Shown: positions 36,521-47,855 of the stretch, in pieces
Numbering within the stretch: the first letter of the stretch is position 1
Layout of the letters: the number at the start of each line of letters is the position of its first letter
Made by a program: the position numbers and the translations under genes
NCBI GenBank assembly: GCA_008973525.1
Contig: WACJ01000390.1
Span: 1 to 64,000, forward strand
DNA length: 64,000 nt
Origin: Stenopsyche tienmushanensis
Taxonomy: Eukaryota > Arthropoda > Insecta > Trichoptera > Stenopsychidae
Reading direction: 5' to 3'
The notes under the pieces: generated by a model
What the model saw: the letters and a program-made list of their open reading frames with translations, nothing else
Told to the model about the DNA's origin: nothing
Database searches by the model: none

Positions 36521-37784
36521 CATGCATGTTTCCGAACTTTCATCGCCCCATCCCATTCAGTACCTTTTAAATTAGCAAATAGTGACCCAGGCGTATTCAT
36601 TAAGACTGATTGTCATGAAATTTTAATTTAAAATGATTCAGATGAAATTATTTTTCAACCCCAAATAAGTTAAATAATGCATTTAAAAGTGGTTCTCGCA
36701 TTTCTACAATTTATTTATTTGACCGGAACGGTAGCTTTTTAAGTCTATAGGAACAAAGCGGGTGAGTTTCAAACGCCAAGCTTTCAGTTGCGATTTTCCA
36801 AAGAACGAAAGCTTTTTTTTTGGGTGGGGGAGGGGCGATATTTTTCATCGAACGCCTCCTCTGTTAAAAATTAGTTTCTCATTTTACAGCCCAACTTTTT
36901 ATTAATTATCCTCCCCCCAGAATAAACAGAGATGTGGAAATTTTCGATCCAGGCGTGCACTCGCGTACGTGTCTGTTTGTTTTGGATTTATTTATGAACA
37001 GAAAGGAAAATGTTTGTTCAGTCGGCAACAAAAGCTTTGTTTCCAAATTGATGGACCTCCATTACGGCACATTCAAAATTTATTTGGACAGAATTTTGCT
37101 AACCGCATATTAGCTCACTTTTGAATGTCCAGAGAAAAAAGTCCCTCATCATCGGAATACCAATTCATTGTTCGCAGATTGACGAAACGATCCCAACTTT
37201 GGGTCCAACCATCCAGACTTCATATGAGAGCGTTAGATCATTCTTGAAGGCTGTCGCTTTGAACGCGCCATAAGACTTGACATTGCATGATACTGTCAGT
37301 CGGAATCTGAATTTGAAAAAAGCGTTGAACGACTCAGTCTTCTATGAATTTTTGACACAAATGTCGATAGTATTGTGCAAAATATTTAAAATTTTCCGCC
37401 ATATAAGAGTAACGACAACACAAAAATGTAATATGCTCTCAAACATGTACGTTGAATTTTTTTAACATTCCAGTGCAAACTACTTTTTAGCGAGCTTTCA
37501 AAAGCTGTCCGAGTTCACTTGAATATTTATTTTTATAAAAATAAAATCAAGCTTTTTAGGATATTCTATATAAAATGGACATATAAGCCTGGTGATATTA
37601 TAGTATATATAGAATAGATCTATTTTTATTCTTATGTAATATTGAGCGGGGGCGCTTGGGGGCAAGATTTCCGGGTCACCCCTACACGTGTATATTTTGT
37701 ACAATTGGGCTACGGTGGAAGTTAGAGGTAGTTGACTGTTGATGAAAACAATTTCGACTTAATTATTAATTATTATTTACGAAG
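36521..37784. other. Unique sequence
   Basis: No repeat family and no recognisable frame. The 62-codon frame at 37277-37465 and the 68-codon reverse frame at 37498-37704 look like chance. Confidence 0.3.
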
Positions 37785-37930
37785 AGAAAAGTTACAGTTA
37801 TGAGCCTGCGGGAAGGACATCTTCCCACAGCCAAGGCCATCCAATGACTCCTTGCTTCTCATGCCTCGCAATAAGACGGAAAGCGATGCACGTCCAAGAA
37901 TCTAGATAGACGTCGTTAACAAGCTTCTGA
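37785..37930 (-). repeat. LTR-like family A, divergent copy
   Basis: Pairs with 20376-20515: GTTACAGTTATGAGCC, GCGGGAAGGACATCTTCCC, AGATAGACGTCGTTAACAAG. Confidence 0.55.
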
Positions 37931-37984
37931 AGCCTTCTGATTAATTTTGTCTTCAAATAAATTTAAAACATCAATATAATATAA

Positions 37985-38255
37985 TCTCATATACATAAAT
38001 GAATATCTGTTTGTTCGTATTTTATGCGCTTCCATGCCGTTAATCCGATTGCGATAATACTTCGTCAACTTACGAAAAATATTGTATGAATGCACCATGT
38101 TGGCGCTTATCAGTCTGGTGAAATGAAGTTTGAGCTGCGTTAAATTGATCTTTGAGACCAAGTGTGCATATGATTTTGGATCCCAGCTCTTCGCGTTTAT
38201 TTTCAAATAATAATTAAGCGCTATGGTATTACAACGCATGCCGGGTATTCGCTAG
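37985..38255 (+). mobile_element. Complete short non-autonomous Helitron-like element
   Basis: A|TCTCATATACATAAATGAAT at the left, TTCGTATTTTATGCG and GATTGCGATAATACTTCG inside, and ATTACAACGCATGCCGGGTA ending in TTCGCTAG|T. The TC start, CTAG end and A/T flanks fit Helitron insertion between A and T. At 271 bp with no coding frame it would need helicase supplied from elsewhere. It is the only copy here with both ends. Confidence 0.75.
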
Positions 38256-38877
38256 TGTATCATATTAAAAGGTAATGATTGCCGGCTCAGGATGATTAAG
38301 CAAAAATATTATGACATATGCCACCGCCCGCATCAACTATCCATCCCGCCTTCAAATGTATCGTTTTACGATGCAATTTGCAAATTTTCAGCCGCTCCTG
38401 CTTTTTATGCGCAATAATTGAAATCACAAAAACTCACATACGTTCGGCGCTGGAAAGGCGCCGTTTTTCCAGAAGGCTCTTCCAGAAATCGATCGTCACG
38501 TTTCCCTTTCGACGCGAAGAAACGAACAAAAGATGAATGATAACTTTGGTCAAAGTGCGTTTAAGCCTTATCGTAAATTTTCTCCGCATTTATTCCATAT
38601 CCCGTCCTTTTAAAGGTTAGTGTCTGGCTGACTCAAGGCTGCGGTTCAAATCATTAATCATTTATTAAATTTACGTTACCCGGGCGTAACCTGACCTGAA
38701 CGCCGATGCTACATCGGATGTTGGTGAATGTTTATGTAAAAAATGGGGTCTTCCCCTGCGAGATTCGTGGCTATGGAGTCATGATTTTTAAATACTTCAT
38801 TAATAATATATAAATAGAATATTTATTTTTTTGGCTCGACTTTCATCATGCTTTTGTGAATATTGTGACTGTAACAG
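38256..38877. other. Unique sequence with a weak tRNA-like piece
   Basis: 38618-38652 (TTAGTGTCTGGCTGACTCAA then GCGGTTCAAATC) resembles the 3' part of a tRNA-derived SINE head. Otherwise nothing. Confidence 0.25.
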
Positions 38878-39095
38878 CGACATCTTCCATCTCTCTTCAG
38901 GTGCAATGTATTATTTTAACAGCGCCATCTCTTGTGGCCCTGCGGAGACATTGCACCTACATACCGACCGATCGCTACTTGCGCGGTTGTCGGTTGGGTA
39001 GTGACATGCAGGAGTTGGAAATCGGGAGAATCATCGTTTAGCCTTGGCTGCGGGATGTCGTCCTTCTTGCAGCCCGGAGACTTCCCCGCCTCAAC
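38878..39095 (+). repeat. LTR-like family A, copy
   Basis: CAGGTGCAATGTATTATTTT at 38898 with its inverted arm at 38948-38958, then the GC-rich block GGCTGCGGGATGTCGTCC, a deletion, and the LTR-end motif CGCCTCAACGTCA. Confidence 0.7.
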
Positions 39096-39647
39096 GTCAA
39101 AAGACACTTCAATATTGTTAAGGTTCTCACCCTAAACAAGTCATCAGTATTAACGGCATTAAACAAAAAATACATATACATGTAATAATTTTCAATTAAA
39201 ATTAATATTTTTAGCCCTCAATAAGAGAATATTTATCCTTAAAGATGCTTTAGGTTTTTTGTGTCTTTTAACAGAATGATTGAATCTTTAAATCATTATT
39301 TTTTAATGCATTGAGTAATAAAATTTATATAAATACTTAAATAATTACTCTGGTTTCTGAACAAGGTTGAGTGGCTGCTATTAGATATCTGCTTTCTTCT
39401 GGAAAGTTCTTAAGAGAAAGAAGCCCTGAATGTGAAGTATGGATGTGATAACAGTACGAGCGAGCCAAATTATATTTTTTAATAAATTTATTTTTCTCCA
39501 TCTTTTTGAATTTTACAAGGACTTGGGAGATAATTTTAAAAGTCGACCTTTAGTTTTCCACTATCATATAATTCTCTTAACCCAGAAATGCCCACTCAAT
39601 GTCAAATGAACCTCTTATAAACCATTAATAATTTTTCATGGGTTAAT
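39096..39647. other. Unique AT-rich sequence
   Basis: Nothing recognised. Confidence 0.3.
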
Positions 39648-39765
39648 TCTAATATGTAAAAATTAATATCTGTTTGTTCGTATGTAATACGCTGCCATAC
39701 CGTTCATCAGATTGCAATAAAACTTTGTCCACTTATTACTATGGATTGCGCGAGTAACATAGGTA
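39648..39765 (+). mobile_element. Helitron-like 5' end, interrupted by a mariner-like element
   Basis: TCTAATATGTAAAAATTAAT, GTTCGTATGTAATACGCTGC, GATTGCAATAAAACTTTGTC and GTAACATAGGTA. Other copies continue TAGTTTAATATA at that point; here a mariner start follows the TA. Confidence 0.7.
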
Positions 39766-40085
39766 TTAGGGTGTCCCATAAGTTTCTTTCGTTTTCATAT
39801 TAAGAAAAAAATAAACAATAATTAGTATTACATCAAAATTTATTGAATAGTATATGATCCATTCTGTTCTATTACCTTTATCCATCTCTCCGGAAGCTTC
39901 ATAATGCCTTCTTGCCAAAATTTCCTAGGTTTTTTGGCGAAATATTGATGAAGGTACATTTTTATATCATTTTTTGAATTTAATTTTTTACCAAGTAAAG
40001 AATTTTTCAATGAAATAAATAAATAATAATCTGAAGAGGCAATGTCCGGAGAGTGTGACCTAAACATATTCCTACCATAAAATGG
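39766..40085 (-). mobile_element. Mariner-like element, truncated
   Basis: Begins after TA with TTAGGGTGTCCCATAAGTTT, a mariner-type terminal repeat. Only this end and the transposase C-terminus remain; the other end was not found. Confidence 0.75.
39840..40067 (-). pseudogene. Mariner transposase, C-terminal 75 codons
   Basis: The frame reads HSPDIASSDYYLFISLKNSL, the family's SPDLAPSDYHLF block with the third catalytic Asp, then FAKKPRKFWQEGIMKLPERW and VIEQNGSY before the stop at 39840. These are diagnostic for the mariner family (DD34D). The first two catalytic residues and the DNA-binding domain are missing, so it is a dead fragment. The C-terminus is intact, which suggests moderate age. 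Confidence 0.9.
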
Positions 40086-40130
40086 CCACTCGCTGTTTTT
40101 ATTAGCAAAATTTATCTTTGAGAAAATATA

Positions 40131-40190
40131 GATATTCTATTTGTAGATATTCTATTTGTAGATATTCTCTTTGTAGATATTCTATTTGTA
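40131..40190. repeat. 15-bp minisatellite, 4 copies
   Basis: GATATTCTATTTGTA four times, with one substitution (CTCTTTG) in copy three. Confidence 0.95.
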
Positions 40191-41739
40191 GACAAACTTT
40201 CGGATTATGTTAATCAGTGTGAGATGATAGTATTTAGGGTTGTTGTTTGACCTGTTACGACCAGAAATAAAGCATATATTATCTCCATGTTTAAATTTCG
40301 ATCAAATTGACTTATATATGAAATAAATTCGTTAATGTTGCACCACATCTTTCACGTTTATCCACGGGATCTGACCTCTCACGCATAATGCTTCAACGAT
40401 TAATGGGCCCTGCGGTAAAGGTTCAACCCTTAAAAGGTAATTTTTTGATATAAAATATTGTACACGTCGTATAAACATCACATGCTCAATGGATTTTTAT
40501 GGCTTTCGGGAAAACTCTGAGCTATCTCCTGCGACGTCGAAGGTCGGTCAAATATGGCCAGGGCATAAATTTTTTATGGCGATTATGTGAAGTCGCAGCT
40601 CCTCAAAAAATAGATTCATTCTAATAAATACAAAGTTGAAATTTTCCGTATTTGTTACGACCCTTTTACTGCCGCTCTTCATCAGCAGAATTTTCTGTTT
40701 TTCGCGCTAGCTTTTATTCATAATATTCCGCAAGTGCAATAAAGATATCCGGAAGGCACTATCTTTATTAGAGAAGCTCATAGATTTTATTGTATTCCGG
40801 TCATGGATTGGGTATAACTATGGTTGTAACTATGGCACCAGCATGGAAAGTACTTTGTTTAACCAATCGGTAGTACAAATGCACGTGTTTGTTCGCCTGT
40901 ATTAACCTCCATCGGATCGGTTTGCCAAAGTCAGATAAGAGTGACCATTCCATCCAATGTAACTTCTGCGGTTAATTGTTAATTCAAAGCATGGAATCGA
41001 GTTTTCTTGAATAACACCATCAGCTTCTGCATACAGAAATAACTTTACATTGTATGTATTCCTTACAACGAACGAAGTGATCGAGGAAAAACGTCTATTT
41101 CAAAATGATTAAGACTCAATCAATCTTATTAAATTTTGATTTATATGTGGAATCGTTTTAGAAATGTTAGGTTTAAACAGCCCCTTCCAATTATTTCACA
41201 AATTCAATAGTCCCTACTTAATTAAGGGATGTTTCTACCTTGTTGGGTCTAAAATTGATCGATTTTTTAACATTTCGTTATCCAAAAAGTGTCAAATTTA
41301 GGATGAGTCACGTATGTTAATACGCGAGCGATGACATTCTTCACTACGGAAGTCTTAAATCCTGAACAAATAATTTGCAGCAAAATATTTAAATATAATT
41401 TTACTTTATATAATATTGTTTATAGCTTAGACTAAAAATAAAAAGAACTATTAAAAAATAAAAAAATAGTGGGCAATTAAAAAAAAGTTTGTGATTTTAC
41501 CAACATTTTTTGTAGTTTTTTGTTCATCAAATAAATACTTTTAAATATTTTTGAATAATTGTAGTCTATACGATGAAGACATTTATTATACACGCGCCTG
41601 CCAAATATTGTAAAGAATACTCATCTAGCGTGCTTGAAAACACTTCCATGAGCTTGGAAAAAGCAGTTTCGAGAATTTCATTTATAGCGACACATTATCA
41701 CCAAAGAAGACGTCCAAAAATATCAGGAAATTCTAAACC
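40191..41739. other. Unique sequence
   Basis: No repeat family seen elsewhere in the window and no recognised frame. 41380-41560 is extremely AT-rich. Confidence 0.3.
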
Positions 41740-42490
41740 ATGTCTTTAAGTATCATACGGTGGTCATTTTGTACTACCCTACAGTTTTTTGCACAAATTC
41801 ATAAGAAATCACTGATGGTCACCCACTCCTTGTCTCGTCGTGAATCAGTACGATCTTCTCTGAATAACCAAATCCACTTCGTGACACAAATGGGTAGGGC
41901 GACAATGAGACAGCTGTGCATACTGAACGGTCTCAGAAAGACGCTGGAGATGATGCTGCTCAAGAGGATCTAGCCGAACATAGAGGAAGATCTGCAAATG
42001 CTTTTGCCAATTGGAATTTGATCGTTGGCACGCTCGAGAAAAACTTCAGAGTGCGCAGTTGAGTTCGTCAGCTTCAAAGATCGGCGTGTCCACCACAACG
42101 AGACTAACACATCTAAGAAACTGGAGATGGGCTTTCTACAGGGATTCGTGCTAAGACCCGCCCTGTGAAATGTCCTCTACAACAGTCCGCTGGCAGATGA
42201 TGTTACACTGCTACTGACAGTTCGCTATCCATGGGAAATGAAGGCGGTTGGGAACGAAGCTCTTGTCTCTGCAGCTGGCGGCAGAGAAAACGGAGGCAAT
42301 GATCTGCAGCAGAAGGAGATCGAAGGCCAGTTTGTTTGTTTTCAACGGATACGAGGTGGAATACAGCAAAACGCTGAGATACCTCGGAATCCTCATGGAC
42401 AACAAGCTGACCTTTAGCCAGTACATAAAAACAGTTGCGCAGAAGGTAGCCAGCAGTGCAGAAGACCGGGAAGGCCCGTACCTGGACAGT
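41740..42490 (+). pseudogene. R1-type LINE reverse transcriptase remnant
   Basis: Plus-strand pieces in shifting frames follow the R1-clade order. RQLCILNGLRKTLEMMLLKR at 41917-41971 corresponds to the YRPICLLDTLGK block. GFLQGFVLRPAL near 42130 corresponds to the GVPQGSVLGP block. ADDVTLLL near 42197 contains the catalytic ADD of the fingers-palm core. KTEAMICSRRR and RYLGILMDNKLTFSQYI at about 42285-42425 are the thumb-proximal blocks. Stops and deletions break it. Its C-terminal part resumes after an inverted insertion at about 43100. Confidence 0.8.
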
Positions 42491-42519
42491 AGTGTGAGGT
42501 TACGGAGACGCTACTCACT

Positions 42520-43100
42520 AAAACCCCTCCTTATTTACTACTGCCACCCAGCTACTAGCGTATTGCGGGAGGGTGGCAGCGATGTTTCCCTTTCGGGTCC
42601 TCCTGCATGTCTTTTGTTCTCCTGGATATCGCCCGTGTGTCGTCTGTTAGGAGGATGCCGCTATTGTTCGTCGTCTTGTACGTTCTTGTTCGTCTTGTTC
42701 CTTCTACTGCATATTGCACGGCGTATATTTGCACCACGCATTCTATGCCCTAGCATCCGTTAACATTGAAGGTTGCTAGGGGAGAGCGAGCTGGCTCCCA
42801 GCTCCTCCCGTAGGATGTCCCTTTCGGTGCTCCATGTTGGGCAGACAAATGTCGTGTGTCATACTCTGCTCTTATTTCTCGGGCCGGTCTCTTTGCCTAT
42901 TTTGTGTAGGTTACCAAGCACAGTTGAACGTGCTTTCTGGCTACTCAGGCTATCTGGTTCGGTATTAACATAGCATAACAGTACCGAGTGCACTTCCTCG
43001 TTGTAGAGCCACCTGTTTGTTTTTGGGGCACCAATATTGGGTATCAACCTGGCCAGGTTCTCCGCGATGCTGACCGCCTTCGCTGCATGGGAAAAAGCTG
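42520..43100 (-). pseudogene. Second R1-type LINE C-terminus, inserted in reverse
   Basis: On the minus strand AENLARLIPNIGAPKTNR near 43070-43015 matches the R1 block that follows the reverse transcriptase. LGNLHKIGKETGP and FVCPTWSTERDILREEL near 42960-42785 match the Cys-His cluster and the following helix. A diverged C-terminal tail ends in AACCCCTCCTTA (plus strand) near 42520, like the R1 end at 55665. Frameshifts and a central deletion break it. It splits the plus-strand R1 remnant. Confidence 0.65.
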
Positions 43101-43446
43101 GCTAGAAACGGTGCTCTTGATTGCTGGAACCCCCCCGATGAACCTACAAGCAAAAAAGAGGGCCTTGAACTACGAAGATTCAAAGCAAGTGCTTACCGGA
43201 CATGAATGTTTCGGTGGGTACTTGAAGAGGATCAACAAGGAAACATCGGCGATGTGCCACCACTCTCGAACGGAGGTCGATGATGTGAAACACACCATCG
43301 ATGATTGTGAGACTTGGACATCCCAGATGAACACGCTGAAACAAGCACTCCGGGTAGCTGAGCTCAACGTCGAGAACATGGTCCACAGCATGATGGTGAG
43401 CATTCCCCTCCTACAGAAAAAAATCCACTTCATGACATGTTGTTTA
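43101..43446 (+). pseudogene. R1-type LINE C-terminal domain remnant
   Basis: The frame ending at 43467 reads IAGTPPMNLQAKKRA, QVLTGHECFGGYLKRINKET, AMCHHSRTEVDDVKHTIDDC and ETW: the R1 C-terminal Cys-His cluster, with the second Cys replaced by Ser (C-x2-S...H...C). It continues the reverse transcriptase remnant at 41740-42490. Confidence 0.8.
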
Positions 43447-43475
43447 CTTATCACATCAGTACTATAAACTTCCAC

Positions 43476-45184
43476 AAGCCGATGGATATTTGTTATATTC
43501 GCGCGGTATGCGTTCTAGTGGCGGGAGTGCGCGTCGATCTTTCTATCGGAAGAATTTACTGTGACTTAGCAAAATGGCCGATAAACACGCAGGGTCAAAA
43601 AAATGACCATTAAGAATCCCTCTACATGTCGCCATGAAGATCGTTTAGATATTTTCAAAGTTGAAATTGGACTTCTTTACGTTTATAAAGTTGAAATTCT
43701 AATAGAAAGACAAAGAAAATTTAACATTTGGAGATAATTAACGGTGGCAGTTGAGACTGCTGAAAATTGTCCGATGTTCATCAGCTAGTCCTTTATGAAG
43801 GTCCGGTGTCAAAGGGACTTAAATTTTCTACCGACGAAGTGATTTCATGAACTTTTTTCGTTGAGGAGAAGTTCATTACTAAATGCCTCCGAACTATCCA
43901 GAGAAGATTGCCTGAAAAATGAGATCGAAAAAGGATTACGTGCAATGGCATCGGTGGTAACGAACTTCGTTGTTGTATTCTGACGAACCACTCGTTATTA
44001 TTCCACAGATAATAATACGACCGATGCATCCAATTTAAAATAATGGGACGCAAAAGTAAGCGATGTGAGGGATGATTTTCAGATTCGAAAGTGGGGAGCT
44101 CATTATTTTTTAATTATTTCTGTGGGGAAGTATGAAGCATTCAGAATTTGATGCAATTCCACTTTCATGGCGTCTCGTTTGCCCGACGCAAATTAAATTG
44201 CTTTGTAAAGGTGGACGAGCTAGGACCGGCTTTCCTATGATTCGGGAAAGCTTTTGGTTAGCTTTTAAAGCTTTGAAATTTGCTCGAATCTCGTACTTAA
44301 CATAAACGTACGTAAGTCGAAATTGTGCAAAATAAAACCGTTTTCAAGAGAAATCTCTCACAAACAAAATCTTTTGATTAAGACCTCCTCGTATAATTAA
44401 ATTGTATTTAAATGCGTCAAAATGAAAGCGCAGTAAAATAACATTTTTATCTGTATGGGGTAATTTTTAACATTCTTCTTGTTTTTATAATATTCACATT
44501 CAGAATGCTCTAGTTTTTGTGGGGCGTTTTCCGAAAGCAACCGAATGACGCACATATACGTAACCCGACGGGAATGTGTTAATGTTTTGAGTGCTGAAAA
44601 TTAAAGACAGAGACAAGTGTATTGTGTCATCATCATCCACTCATATATTGATAGCAGGATCGTGCTGTAAAGGTACCCCTACAAATCTAAATATTTTCAA
44701 AAATATTTTTTTAAGTAGCATTTTTATCATTTTTTCAAAGTTTTTTGTATTTTGCTCGTTGGGAACTCTGCATAGAATGAGATGCCCATTTTTTTAAATT
44801 TTTGAACGTAACAACTCTTTCAAAATTGAAAATAACCCGAAATCATAGTTTAAATCACAACAATATATTATTCACTATTGTACGTGTAGAGTCAACTTTA
44901 CTATTCAAAAAAATATTAGCCGTGGAAAGATCGAACGCGACGAAATCTTTCGCAGAAATGATCGAATATTGTGAGCTATCGACGGTGTTAAGGTACATTT
45001 ATTGATATATAAGTTTATAAATTATAAGAATACGTTAGGGCGTATTCTTAGTAATTCAATTTTTTCAACAATCTGTAGTCTTATCACTTTTAGTACTTAT
45101 CGTCAATAAAAGTGATAATGGTGTACCATATACATATCATCGTACATATCGTCAAATAGAAAGACTCTATTCTCTAGATAACTC
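43476..45184. other. Unique sequence with two hairpins at the right end
   Basis: 45025-45050 is a perfect 10-bp stem (TAAGAATACG) with a 6-nt loop. 45081-45118 is a perfect 12-bp stem (TTATCACTTTTA) with a 14-nt loop. No recognised frame. Confidence 0.45.
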
Positions 45185-45310
45185 TTTATTCAATGCGAGA
45201 GAGATCTGGCTGCGGGAAGGACGTCCTCCCGCAGCCAAGGCTAATCGATCATTCCTCCTCGACTCCCGCCTACTGGGCTTCAACACTCAACCGGCAACAG
45301 CAAAACGTAA
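45185..45310 (-). repeat. LTR-like family A, fragment
   Basis: Contains the 29-bp near-palindrome at 45208-45236 with 10-bp arms GGCTGCGGGA / TCCCGCAGCC, then CCAAGGCTAATCGATC and CAACCGGCAACAG. Confidence 0.7.
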
Positions 45311-45464
45311 TCATTTTGCTGTAATTTGCATTTATGATAACGACTATAATTACTATTTAGGTACGAGATTGACAAAAACATACTTTGTGATCCACAATGA
45401 TCTTGATGTAATATTGAAATCATGTATGAATGTAATATTTTGTTAAAAAAATGTTAAAAAAGAG

Positions 45465-45600
45465 AGAGAGAGGTCTAACTGCGGGAAGGACGTCCTCCCG
45501 CAGCCAAGGCCAACCAACGATTTTGTTCAACTCCCGCGTTCTGTGCGTTCCTAACCAACCGTCGTCCAACATTGCATCTAGAGAGACACGGAAGATGGTG
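45465..45600 (-). repeat. LTR-like family A, fragment
   Basis: ACTGCGGGAAGGACGTCCTC, GCAGCCAAGGCCAACC, CAACTCCCGCGTTCTGTGCG, and AGAGAGACACGGAAGATGG at the end. Confidence 0.7.
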
Positions 45601-46679
45601 AGTTTATTAAAAAATCGTATTTAAATTTCAAAGTGCCAAATGGAATATTTTCCTCAAGGCTTCCATCGTATAAAAAGATATATTTTGGTCAATAAAAATA
45701 AAATAGTTTTGCATACATCTAATTTTGTATGGCAAAAAATAGGCTTTTGTATTGTGCGAGGCTTTCGGTGGAGGTAAATTGTTTATTCTTATATCGTATG
45801 CCAAAATATTTGAATACATTTTCTACATTTCATAGACAAACAAGAGAGAAAAAGCGCGTTATTGCTTCTTTTTATTGCACGTCTTTACTGCTTTCTTGCG
45901 TTGTAGAACGCCTCGCAAATAAGTCTTCATGTTTCCGTGTAGTTTCGCTAAACTTCCAGTACTTTATACGTACAAATATTAAAATTTATAAGCCGAGCGT
46001 ACTTCTCGCGATAAATTTTTCGCATAGCACCCTCCGATACGCGCAGAAATTTGTTGCGGATTTTTCGATATGTCCCCACACCCCTTAACCTATATGTTAC
46101 CCATTTGCAAAACGGGCGACTAAGGAGATTCTCCCCGCGTTTAAAAAAAATGTATGACTGGGAATATTCAAGTTTCAAGGCTGTGTTAGATTTATGCCTG
46201 TTTCAAAGAAAACGTTTTTGAACATCCGGGTGGTAAACGGCAAGGGCCAATGCGAACGGGGCGACTTGAAGCGGAAAAGATTTGTGGAGGTGATGAAATA
46301 AAAAAAACCCGCAAACGATATATGCGGGATTATATTTTATCATCAGGAACATGCCAGGGCTTTTTAAGCCCCGGCCGTAAAGGAGAGGATCGTCTTCCGC
46401 GGAGGGAAAAAGTTTTCCCCTAAGTGAAAATGATGAATTGTCTTTAAATAAGTAAGGTGCGGCGAAAAGAGGTGCGCAAAATGCGGGAATTTATGTTTTT
46501 CATCGCACCCGAAGGTGCTTTATTGATATTGCCCTTACGTCACTTTTGCTCTACAAATACACTCAAAGTAAACATTCGGGAGCAACAAATGAAAAATATT
46601 CAAAGGCTTGCCGACAGCTAGCTTGTCATTATTCCACAAGATTTTTCCTTATAAATGTTCAGCCATCTTTATAAAAATT
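45601..46679. other. Unique sequence
   Basis: 46200-46560 is less AT-rich. The 119-codon frame at 45729-46088 has no recognisable motif. Confidence 0.3.
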
Positions 46680-46880
46680 TGTGGATGAAACATGGATCCA
46701 ACACTTCACAGTACACACTTTCGTGATCATACAGACCATAGAAGACCCCGGGTACGCATTTATCACCAAAAATGCCGCAAAAATCCTTAAAAAAGGACAG
46801 AAAGTTCTGTGTGCCCAACCGGTCCGCTTCTCGGATCGCTGATACGACGAATAAGCATCTCAAAATTGGCCAAATTTTAA
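46680..46880 (-). pseudogene. LINE tail family T, fragment
   Basis: The minus-strand frame reads ISDPRSGPVGHTELSV and VPGVFYGLYDHESVY, parallel to the copy at 47335-47560 (SGPVGHTNLVAT, ISGAFYNL). Confidence 0.6.
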
Positions 46881-47334
46881 GAAAAAGGCATTAAAAAGCT
46901 ACCTAATAAAGTTATTATAAATAAACAAGGAAATTATTTAATTGAGTAATATTTTACCGCTTTTATTAAACAAAAAAAAATATCCAAATAACAAAAAAAT
47001 GACATTTCTTTCCGCTTTAACTAATATCTCATTTCCCAGATTTAACCCACTTGGATTATTTTATTTTATGGAACTTGAAAAAAATACTCAGTGGTTGAAG
47101 GCTATTTTAAGGATCTCGATAGTTTTCATTATAAACAGAATATTGAAGCTATTGAACATCGCTGGGAATATTTTGGAAAGAACGCTAAAGTAATAATTTT
47201 TGTAACCACAAAAAACACATTTGTTTACAATATGCACTCTTCTAAGAATAACTTTTCAAATAAAGAAGTGTCCCTGCTGCACTCTGTACATCCATATATA
47301 GTAATAAGTGGATAAACCTGGAATAAAAGGGCGT
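46881..47334. other. Unique sequence with a short shared repeat
   Basis: AAATAAAGAAGTGTCCCTGC near 47258 matches 30406 (repeat F). Otherwise nothing. Confidence 0.3.
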
Positions 47335-47560
47335 TCAGACTTTCCCCGATTTCGGAGTTCTGTGGACATGTCCGGGCATGGCTTCCAATCGCGAGGCGCT
47401 CATTCGAAGTGTCAGCGTTCTGAAAGACGGACCGGTAGGACACACAAATCTTGTGGCCACTCCCTCATCTTTTAGAGCACTTAGGGCTTTTTGTGTAAGC
47501 TATGGGAAGAAATGCATCTCCGGAGCATTCTACAATCTCCATATTCCATCCCCAAAGGCT
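47335..47560 (+). pseudogene. LINE tail family T, fragment
   Basis: Plus strand: SDFGVLWTCPGMASNREA, GPVGHTNLVATPSSFRALRA, FCVSYGKKCISGAF. Best-preserved frame of the family over this part. Confidence 0.7.
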
Positions 47561-47855
47561 AATTTAGATTGGTGGCTCGCATAATAATTTTAATAAATAA
47601 TTAATCGCTCGAATAATTTTTGATATCAGGCTGAATTTTAAGTATACTTTCTATTATTTATTTTAAGAAGATCACCAACGATCTGAGAAGAACCGGATAC
47701 GGACAAATACTATGGGAGAAGTCTAAGGGGAAAAATGTTCAAATTTTGTATTCCTTTATAAAAATACAATTCGTATAACTATCATTACCTAGTATCATTG
47801 TTTGGTGTTTTTGATTATCGTTCCGGTTCAGTTCCAAACGTTTACCCAAACAAAA
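47561..47855. other. Unique sequence
   Basis: Nothing recognised. Confidence 0.3.
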
